Assembly: GCA_023413275.1 (NCBI GenBank)
Contig: JAEZPX010000075.1
Span: forward strand, 1-11,328
Direction: 5' to 3'
From: Bacillota bacterium
Lineage (GTDB): Bacteria > Bacillota > Clostridia > Lachnospirales > Anaerotignaceae
Length of the DNA: 11,328 nt
This document shows positions 7,431-11,328 of the stretch, piece by piece. Every line of letters begins with the position of its first letter. Position 1 is the stretch's first letter. A model generated the notes under the pieces. That model saw nothing but the letters and a program-made list of their open reading frames with translations. It was not told where the DNA came from and did no database searches. The position numbers and the translations under genes are program-made.

Positions 7431-7698
7431 TTTTATCCCCTCCTGCAAAAGCAGTAATCCAGCTTAAAATTTCTTCAAAAACTGTCATGTTTAAATCATA
7501 ATAAATATACTTTCCTTTTTTCTCATCCATTATCAACCCAGCATTTTTTAATACAGATAAATGATGAGAAATAGTCGCCCCAGTAGCCTCAAAGTGCTCT
7601 CCTATTTCCCCCGCAGTTCTCTCTCCTGATTTCAGTATATCCAAAATCTCCCGCCGGGTTGGGTCACCAATTGCTTTTAATGTTTTTTGAAGTCCCAA
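7423..7698 (-). CDS. sdpR: ArsR/SdpR family autorepressor
   Basis: This small winged-helix protein resembles SdpR. It contains QKTLKAIGDPTRREILDIL near its N-terminus, the recognition region ATGATISHHLSVLKNAGLI, and a wing around KGKYIYYDLN. No CxC metal site like that of arsenic-sensing ArsR is seen, which fits SdpR. I choose a TTG start at 7698 (91 residues), because GGGGTGAT (7709-7702) lies 7 bases before it and matches the 16S tail well. The in-frame ATG at 7716 (97 residues) has no ribosome binding site and overlaps an operator palindrome. Most automated annotation may still pick 7716. It is the first gene of a pair with sdpI, overlapping by 8 bases, and very probably represses its own promoter through two palindromes upstream. 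Confidence 0.9.
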   Translation of the reverse strand: MGLQKTLKAIGDPTRREILDILKSGERTAGEIGEHFEATGATISHHLSVLKNAGLIMDEKKGKYIYYDLNMTVFEEILSWITAFAGGDKNE

Positions 7699-7701
7699 TG
7701 C

Positions 7702-7709
7702 ATCACCCC
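7702..7709 (-). promoter_or_regulatory. Ribosome binding site that decides the sdpR start (TTG)
   Basis: GGGGTGAT on the minus strand lies 3 bases before TTG (7698-7696), with 7 bases between the GGGG core and the start. No comparable site precedes ATG 7716. Confidence 0.6.
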
Positions 7710-7714
7710 ACTTC

Positions 7715-7734
7715 ATTTAGATGTTTATCTAAAT
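7715..7734. promoter_or_regulatory. SdpR operator O1 (20-bp palindrome)
   Basis: ATTTAGATGTTTATCTAAAT is a perfect inverted repeat with 8-base arms around GTTT. It covers the expected transcription start just downstream of the -10 box, where a bound repressor would block the polymerase. The same palindrome recurs at 7770-7789. Confidence 0.75.
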
Positions 7735-7736
7735 AT

Positions 7737-7765
7737 AAAATAGCACAAATGTAACCTTTCGTCAA
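7737..7765 (-). promoter_or_regulatory. sdpR-sdpI promoter
   Basis: TTGACG (7765-7760) and TATTTT (7742-7737) are separated by exactly 17 bases on the minus strand. Transcription would start near 7730, inside O1, leaving about 32 bases of leader before the TTG start. The promoter sits between the two palindromes. Confidence 0.75.
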
Positions 7766-7769
7766 TAAC

Positions 7770-7789
7770 ATTTAGATATGTGTCTAAAT
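7770..7789. promoter_or_regulatory. SdpR operator O2 (20-bp palindrome)
   Basis: ATTTAGATATGTGTCTAAAT has 7-base arms identical to the outer arms of O1 and the same total length of 20. It lies just upstream of the -35 box, with its centre 55 bp from that of O1. Confidence 0.72.
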
Positions 7790-7850
7790 ATTCCATAACA
7801 TTTAACTACTCTCCTATTACAAAATACTTAAAGTTACCAAATTAACAATA

Positions 7851-7884
7851 CATTATAAAAACCGCAGACAATCTCTACGGTTTT
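7851..7884 (-). terminator. Intrinsic terminator after the acetyltransferase gene
   Basis: On the minus strand, AAAACCGTAGA (7884-7874) pairs with TCTGCGGTTTT (7868-7858) over 11 bp including one wobble. The loop is 5 bases and a T-rich run follows. It lies 84 bases after the stop of the acetyltransferase gene and separates that unit from the sdpR promoter. The rest of 7790-7968 shows nothing I can name. Confidence 0.8.
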
Positions 7885-7968
7885 CTGGGGTTCGCATATC
7901 AAACTAGGCTTCTAACAAGCTATTAAAAAAGAAGAACCCATAAGTTTTCTACGTTTCAACACCCTCCT

Positions 7969-8631
7969 TCACAGCCATTCCTCAGGGTGAATCATTGCAT
8001 CTTGTAATGATTCAAAAAATTGCTTTAAGTGATAACCATCTATTGTTGCATGATGCACTGTTACCGATAAAGGCATATATATCTTCCCCTCTTCTTCCAC
8101 AAACTTTCCTGATTCAAAGCTGGGAAAATAATAGTCCTTTATTCCATGGTTATGGAGAGAAAAGCTTTGGAACGTAAACCAAGGGATACAAGAAATAATG
8201 TAAGCATTGGGTAAGGGAACTCCTTTTGAAGACAGCACGCCATGGCTGTCACCATATTCCTTGACATCCCTCTCATAATTCTCATAAAACCCTGAAAAAT
8301 CCTTGCAAAATTCTGTCCAAAGTAGTGATGTTGTTTTGTCATCCTGATGAAACTGAGGATAGGCTGGAGTTAGTTGCTTCCACGTACCTAAAACACCATC
8401 TTTCATCCCTACTCTAAACTCGTCAATTCCTTGTATTGCTCTCGTGACTAACCACAAATAAGCAGGGAAAAATTTGAACCCTCGTTCCTTTAATTTCTGT
8501 CTCAAAACAGTAACGTTCATTTTTACATCAACAGTATAACTTGTTGGAGCCATCTGGGTATAGTAATAGAATACTTGTGCTCTTGGCCAACTTTCCATTT
8601 TAATAGGAACAAATTCTTCATTACACGTCAT
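7969..8631 (-). CDS. Chloramphenicol acetyltransferase family protein (type A, CatA-like)
   Basis: The 220-residue length matches classical trimeric type A chloramphenicol acetyltransferases, which use acetyl-CoA to acetylate the antibiotic's hydroxyl. The catalytic motif HHATIDGYH is intact, with His194 as the expected base and Asp198 as its structural partner. These align with His195 and Asp199 of the well-studied enzymes. Other family signatures are the N-terminal MESWPRAQVFYYY, GFKFFPAYLWLVTRAI, EFRVGMKDG and ISCIPWFTFQSF. The start at 8631 overlaps the upstream regulator's stop (ATGA), and GGGTG lies 8 bases before it. An upstream in-frame ATG at 8664 would lie inside the regulator and add residues the family lacks. 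No stem-loop attenuator of the kind that induces plasmid cat genes is visible. Its activity on chloramphenicol is inferred; some chromosomal homologues act on other acceptors. Confidence 0.88.
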   Translation of the reverse strand: MTCNEEFVPIKMESWPRAQVFYYYTQMAPTSYTVDVKMNVTVLRQKLKERGFKFFPAYLWLVTRAIQGIDEFRVGMKDGVLGTWKQLTPAYPQFHQDDKTTSLLWTEFCKDFSGFYENYERDVKEYGDSHGVLSSKGVPLPNAYIISCIPWFTFQSFSLHNHGIKDYYFPSFESGKFVEEEGKIYMPLSVTVHHATIDGYHLKQFFESLQDAMIHPEEWL

Positions 8632-9212
8632 ACCTTTGTCACCCATAAGCCATCTTTGGTGCACCCAAAATAAAGCTCTCCTCTGCGCAGTATTGGAATG
8701 CGTACCTCACTCCCTTGTTCAGGGTACAATCGAACAAGGAGAACCTTATCATAAGTCACATAAGCAACAAAAGAAATAAAGTGCTCTTTTTTCATCTCAT
8801 GGGGAAAGGTAATATAATAATCGTTCTCTATTTTTTCCACATTTAAATAATGTTCATCATCTGCAGGCTTAGGAACCAAAGCAGTCATTTTGCGTCCACA
8901 ACAGGATATTTCCGCTTCCCCTGTGGCTGTAATCACGTTTCCGCAATTGGGACACATATAAAATTTTATCTTTCTCATATTTCCTCCGTCTGTATTGTTG
9001 GGTTCCAAGTCTCCCAATAATATCTTTTCAATATTTACATTTAATACCACTGATAATTCATTGAGCAATGATACGTCAGGGCATCCCAACCCACGTTCCC
9101 ATTTCGAAATTGTCTTATCACTTATATTCATGGCATCTGCAAGCTGTTTCTGTGTCATATTCTTTTCTTTACGCAGATCAAGAATGAGCTTTCCTACCTT
9201 ATTGCAATCCAC
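8628..9212 (-). CDS. XRE-family regulator fused to a desulfoferrodoxin/superoxide-reductase-like domain
   Basis: The first ~65 of 194 residues are a helix-turn-helix of the Cro/C1 type: LRKEKNMTQKQLADAMNISDKTISKWERG. After a short linker, KFYMCPNCGN...EISCCGRKM (Cys87, Cys90, Cys104, Cys105) has the CxxC...CC spacing of the desulfoferrodoxin FeCys4 centre. DEHYLNVEK, ITFPHEMKKEHFISFVAY and a final FGCTKDGLW then follow the superoxide reductase domain. His121, His138, His144 and Cys184 fit as iron ligands, but the fourth His, expected three residues after that Cys, is Asp187. This suggests an iron- or redox-sensing regulator more than a full enzyme. The GTG at 9212 is chosen because GGAGG (9225-9221) lies 8 bases before it. 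A GTG at 9221 lies within that site. Its stop overlaps the acetyltransferase start by four bases. Confidence 0.85.
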   Translation of the reverse strand: MDCNKVGKLILDLRKEKNMTQKQLADAMNISDKTISKWERGLGCPDVSLLNELSVVLNVNIEKILLGDLEPNNTDGGNMRKIKFYMCPNCGNVITATGEAEISCCGRKMTALVPKPADDEHYLNVEKIENDYYITFPHEMKKEHFISFVAYVTYDKVLLVRLYPEQGSEVRIPILRRGELYFGCTKDGLWVTKV

Positions 9213-9261
9213 TACTGCCACCTCCGTATACCATTATAAACGAATTCTTTTAACAAACCAA
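9213..9261 (-). promoter_or_regulatory. Promoter and ribosome binding site of the XRE-acetyltransferase unit
   Basis: On the minus strand, TTGGTT (9261-9256) and a perfect TATAAT (9238-9233) are 17 bases apart. Transcription would begin near 9226, almost at the GGAGG ribosome binding site (9225-9221), so the leader is very short (about 14 bases before GTG 9212). The -35 box is weak, as expected for a regulated promoter. I see no clear operator. Confidence 0.6.
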
Positions 9262-9292
9262 TCAACGCTCCGTAGAGTTTTTATTCTACAAT

Positions 9293-9325
9293 AAAAAAAC
9301 GACAAGTTCTCCTAAAGAAAACTTG
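9293..9325 (-). terminator. Terminator of the solitary tRNA-Cys gene
   Basis: On the minus strand, CAAGTTTTC (9325-9317) pairs with GAGAACTTG (9311-9303), 9 bp with one wobble. The loop is 5 bases and seven T residues follow (9299-9293). It begins 13 bases after the tRNA and lies ahead of the promoter of the XRE unit. Confidence 0.82.
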
Positions 9326-9337
9326 CCCTTCCGCTTA

Positions 9338-9408
9338 AGGCGCCACCCGGATTTGAACCGGGGAAAGAGGTGTTGCAGACCTTTGCCTTACCACTTGGCT
9401 ATGGCGCC
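9338..9408 (-). tRNA. tRNA-Cys (GCA), solitary copy
   Basis: The minus strand folds as a 71-base cloverleaf. The acceptor pairs GGCGCCA with TGGCGCC, the D stem GCC with GGC, and the anticodon loop CTGCAAC gives anticodon GCA. The T arm is CCCGG TTCAAAT CCGGG, and U73 is the discriminator expected for cysteine. CCA is not encoded. The first anticodon-stem pair is an A-C mismatch. It has its own promoter and terminator and is nearly identical to the tRNA-Cys at the end of the rRNA operon. Confidence 0.96.
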
Positions 9409-9422
9409 ATAAATATAAAGTT

Positions 9423-9451
9423 ATTATAGTATTTTCCATTTCAAACGTCAA
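9423..9451 (-). promoter_or_regulatory. Near-consensus promoter of the solitary tRNA-Cys
   Basis: TTGACG (9451-9446) and TATAAT (9428-9423) are 17 bases apart on the minus strand. Transcription would begin near 9416, about 8 bases before the tRNA's 5' end. This is the strongest promoter match in the window. Confidence 0.82.
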
Positions 9452-9962
9452 CCCCTTTTTTTGTCACTTTCTGCACAAAAAAATTCAAAATATTCATTTG
9501 GGGTATATATTTCTTTTTCCTTCAGCCTGTTGCTCCATAAATCTTAACAATTCTATCAAAATCATGCCTCCTCTTACCCTTTATCTGTCCAATATACTTT
9601 TGTTAATAATGCTACATAATCAAAATAATTATAAAATGAATATATACATATAATATTCTAAAAATAAACTAAATAATTTTACAAATTACACATAACATTT
9701 ATGCATAAAGCAAGCCTTTGAAGTCCTTAAAAATAAGTAAATATACTATTTCAATAATTTTATTCATTAACGTTCTCAGAGTAAAAAATATCGTTATAAA
9801 AAGTGAATATTTTAGTGGACAGAAACCAAAACAAATGTTAAAATAAAAAAACGTTCCGATTTTTAACGATTTTTTTAACAATCCCCCTGTAGGTTGACGT
9901 GAAATTTAGTATTTTAAAATCACGTATAATATTTCAATCTAAAATAAAAAAAGGAGGTAAGA
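9452..9962. other. AT-rich spacer between tRNA-Cys promoter and transporter
   Basis: About 500 bases with very high AT content hold no convincing gene. A 60-codon minus-strand frame (9699-9881) lacks a ribosome binding site and has skewed, low-complexity composition. For the transporter promoter, TTGACG at 9894-9899 and TATAAT at 9925-9930 are present but 25 bases apart, too far to work together. TAAAAT at 9915-9920 is 15 bases from the -35. The true promoter is unresolved. GTTAAAA at about 9837-9843 can pair with TTTTAAC near 9861-9866, of unknown meaning. Confidence 0.5.
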
Positions 9963-9998
9963 ATTTTCGTCAATATAGACGGAAAGGTAAAAAAATGA
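9951..9998 (+). promoter_or_regulatory. Orphan strong ribosome binding site and possible ATT-start leader peptide before satP
   Basis: AAGGAGG (9951-9957) is the best ribosome binding site near satP, but no ATG, GTG or TTG lies at a usable distance. Five bases later ATT (9963) opens an 11-codon frame, IFVNIDGKVKK, ending in TGA at 9996-9998. That stop overlaps the satP ATG (9995-9997). satP itself has the weaker GGAAAGG (9981-9987). The signal may be a coupled leader peptide, a standby site or a relic. Confidence 0.25.
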
Positions 9999-10618
9999 AT
10001 AATCAAAATGAAAAACTGTATGTTAGTGTAAAAACAGGTGATCCAAGTTCTATCGGACTTCTTGGATTAGCCATGGTAACCCTTGTAGCATCTTCACAAA
10101 AGCTAGGGTTTACCAGTGATTTGTCCTTCATTCTGCCCTGGGCAATATTTCTTGGTGGTATCGCCCAACTATTTGCAAGCGTTTTAGACTTTAAAAAAGA
10201 GAATGCTTTTGGAGGAACAGCTTTTGGGGCTTATGGATTTTTCTGGTTAGGTGTGGCCATGAGCTGGATGATGAAGCTTGGTATGTTTGGTGCAGAAGTG
10301 ACCAGCAAAATTGATGCAAAACAGTTAGGTATTGCCTTTTTAGGCTATTTAATTTTTAGCATCTTTATGACCTTAGGTGCAACCCGTACCAACAAAGTTT
10401 TATTCTTCATCTTTGTAGCTGTAGATTTTCTACTTATTGGCCTTACCGGTAGCACACTTGGTTTTATGCCAGAGCCTATGCATCAATTGGCCGCTTGGTC
10501 AGAACTTGTTGTTGCAATTTTATCTTTCTACTTATCAGGAGCACTTATACTTAATATGCAATTTGGCTACGAATTTTTGTGGATTGGAAAACCGATTCAC
10601 TGTTTTGAAAAGAAATAA
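9995..10618 (+). CDS. satP: Acetate/succinate transporter, GPR1/FUN34/YaaH (SatP) family
   Basis: The 207-residue protein has about six hydrophobic helices (about 17-36, 44-64, 78-98, 111-130, 136-154, 168-190), the standard fold of this family of inner-membrane carriers and channels for acetate and succinate. The entrance signature near the first helix reads TGDPSSIGLLGLAMVT, where most members have NPAPLGL, so Asp replaces the usual Asn. FGGTAFGAYGFFWLGVAMSW matches the third-helix signature. The start at 9995 has GGAAAGG 7 bases upstream. A GTG at 9899 in the same frame would add 32 basic residues foreign to the family and has no ribosome binding site. It is a single-gene unit between two tRNA-Cys genes, ended by a strong hairpin. 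In a fermentative anaerobe it could export or recapture acetate. Confidence 0.92.
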   Translation: MNNQNEKLYVSVKTGDPSSIGLLGLAMVTLVASSQKLGFTSDLSFILPWAIFLGGIAQLFASVLDFKKENAFGGTAFGAYGFFWLGVAMSWMMKLGMFGAEVTSKIDAKQLGIAFLGYLIFSIFMTLGATRTNKVLFFIFVAVDFLLIGLTGSTLGFMPEPMHQLAAWSELVVAILSFYLSGALILNMQFGYEFLWIGKPIHCFEKK

Positions 10619-10632
10619 TATAAGTTTCTTCT

Positions 10633-10658
10633 AAAAAGCCTGAATTCAGGCTTTTTTT
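10633..10658 (+). terminator. Intrinsic terminator of satP
   Basis: AAAAAGCCTG (10633-10642) and CAGGCTTTTT (10647-10656) form a perfect 10-bp stem around AATT. It merges into a run of seven T residues (10652-10658) and lies 15 bases after the stop codon. Confidence 0.93.
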
Positions 10659-10844
10659 AATGTGCTTTTTCTGTTTTTCATTCTCATAATATCTTTTTTC
10701 ATTTAAAACTAATTGTTTCATTTTGTCGTACAAAAAAAACTCTTACGACTCCAAATTATCTTTACTTATCTTTTATACTTTCACATCATTTCTCTAATTT
10801 TATAGAAGTTAAATAATTATTAAAATAAATTCCTCAGCATTAAA

Positions 10845-10886
10845 TAAAAAAAACGCCTTAAATCAGCAAATGCTAATTCAAGACGT
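10845..10886 (-). terminator. Terminator of the rRNA-tRNA operon
   Basis: On the minus strand, ACGTCTT, G and AATTAGCA (10886-10871) pair with TGCTGATT, T and AAGGCGT (10868-10853), giving a nearly unbroken 16-bp stem with a few G-U wobbles. Eight T residues follow. It begins 11 bases after tRNA-Cys. The sequence from here to the satP terminator (10659-10844) is AT-rich and shows nothing else. Confidence 0.85.
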
Positions 10887-10896
10887 ATCTCTTGCA

Positions 10897-10967
10897 AGGC
10901 GCCACCCGGATTTGAACCGGGGATAGAGGTGTTGCAGACCTTTGCCTTACCACTTGGCTATGGCGCC
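10897..10967 (-). tRNA. tRNA-Cys (GCA), last gene of the rRNA operon
   Basis: The 71-base cloverleaf is identical to the solitary copy at 9338-9408 except for one base in the variable loop (TATC in place of TTTC). Anticodon GCA, U73 and the A-C mismatch at the top of the anticodon stem are shared. CCA is not encoded. It is 7 bases downstream of tRNA-Glu. Confidence 0.96.
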
Positions 10968-10973
10968 AAAATA

Positions 10974-11045
10974 TGATCCGTGCGGGATTCGAACCCGCGT
11001 TACCGCCGTGAAAGGGCGGTGTCTTAACCCCTTGACCAACGGACC
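10974..11045 (-). tRNA. tRNA-Glu (TTC)
   Basis: A 72-base cloverleaf on the minus strand. The acceptor pairs GGTCCGT with ACGGATC (one G-U pair). The anticodon stem is CCGCC/GGCGG with loop CTTTCAC, giving anticodon TTC. The T arm is GCGGG TTCGAAT CCCGC. CCA is not encoded. It lies 7 bases downstream of tRNA-Asn in the rRNA operon. Confidence 0.96.
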
Positions 11046-11052
11046 ATAAATA

Positions 11053-11124
11053 CTCCCCGTGTTGGATTCGAACCAACGACCCTCCGGTTAACAGCCGGAT
11101 GCTCTACCGCTGAGCTAACGAGGA
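11053..11124 (-). tRNA. tRNA-Asn (GTT)
   Basis: A 72-base cloverleaf on the minus strand. The acceptor pairs TCCTCGT with ACGGGGA, the D arm begins AGCTCAGCGGTAGAGC, and the anticodon loop CTGTTAA gives anticodon GTT. The discriminator is G73, as expected for asparagine. CCA is not encoded. It is the first tRNA after 5S rRNA, separated by about 87 bases. Confidence 0.96.
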
Positions 11125-11211
11125 TCAGTCAAATGATCTAGCCTTCGATAAAATATCCTCTTATACTGGGGATGCTCAATCGCAAGGCGATCGAATTGCA
11201 AAAAATTGAAA

Positions 11212-11328
11212 TCTGGCAACCATCTACTTTCCCAGGCAGCTTCCCACCAAGTATCATCGACCGTTTAGGTCTTAACCGACGTGTTCGGAATGGGAACGGG
11301 TGTGTCCCCTAAACGCATCATCACCAGA
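11212..11328 (-). rRNA. rrf: 5S ribosomal RNA
   Basis: The minus strand begins TCTGGTGATGATGCG and ends GATGGTTGCCAGAT, so the termini pair as helix I. Inside are ACACCCGTTCCCATTCCGAA and GAACACGTCGGTTAAG, followed by TGGTGGGAAGCTGCCTGGGA, all characteristic of bacterial 5S rRNA. The 117 visible bases are essentially full length; a base or two of the 5' end may lie beyond the window. This is the 3' end of an rRNA operon whose 23S and 16S genes would lie to the right. Confidence 0.96.

Noticed and set aside
7699..7716. ATG start for sdpR at 7716
   Set aside because: No ribosome binding site precedes it, it lies on operator O1, and it would leave only about 14 bases of leader. TTG at 7698 has a good site.
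8632..8664. Upstream start for the chloramphenicol acetyltransferase homologue at 8664
   Set aside because: It would sit deep in the regulator gene and add residues absent from the family. The ATG at 8631 overlaps the regulator stop in the usual coupled way.
9699..9881. Minus-strand open frame of 60 codons in the AT-rich spacer
   Set aside because: It has no ribosome binding site, an AT-driven Phe/Ile/Leu/Lys composition, and no recognisable features.
9899..9994. N-terminal extension of the transporter to a GTG at 9899
   Set aside because: There is no ribosome binding site, and the added 32 residues are basic and unlike the family. The start at 9995 gives a normal-length protein.
10873..11076. 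Minus-strand open frame of 67 codons
   Set aside because: It reads through tRNA-Cys and tRNA-Glu, and its apparent residues come from tRNA sequence.

Overview
The window looks like chromosome from a low-G+C, anaerobic Firmicute, most likely a member of Clostridia. The evidence is the AT-rich intergenic DNA, strong AGGAGG-type ribosome binding sites, a glmS self-cleaving ribozyme, a CBS/DRTGG-type family II pyrophosphatase, and tRNA genes that do not encode CCA. Most genes lie on the minus strand. I see no phage genes, transposase or CRISPR array.

Left part (1-2475). A truncated glmS (minus, running off the left edge) is preceded by a recognisable glmS ribozyme and a promoter. Divergent from it, on the plus strand, are a predicted lipoprotein of unknown function and a GNAT acetyltransferase. 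They form a short operon preceded by about 200 bases of hairpin-forming leader. A terminator that works in both directions separates them from the next block.

Centre (2476-6450, minus). Three genes form a tightly coupled operon: a Mn-dependent CBS-type inorganic pyrophosphatase, the tRNA pseudouridine synthase truA, and a COG2509-type FAD dehydrogenase. Both junctions overlap.

Right-centre (6651-9261, minus). Two self-contained units follow. One is an sdpR-sdpI autorepressor/immunity pair with a TTGACG-17-TATTTT promoter framed by two 20-bp palindromic operators and ending in a long hairpin terminator. The other couples an unusual regulator (XRE helix-turn-helix fused to a desulfoferrodoxin/superoxide-reductase-like domain) by an ATGA overlap to a type A chloramphenicol acetyltransferase homologue. 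This second pair is the most unusual arrangement in the window.

Right end (9293-11328). A solitary tRNA-Cys has its own near-consensus promoter and terminator. Then come an AT-rich spacer, a plus-strand SatP/YaaH acetate-succinate transporter with a strong terminator, and the 3' end of an rRNA operon on the minus strand: 5S rRNA, tRNA-Asn, tRNA-Glu, tRNA-Cys, terminator. The two tRNA-Cys genes differ at one base and flank the transporter.

All assignments come from reading motifs by eye. No database search or folding program was run.
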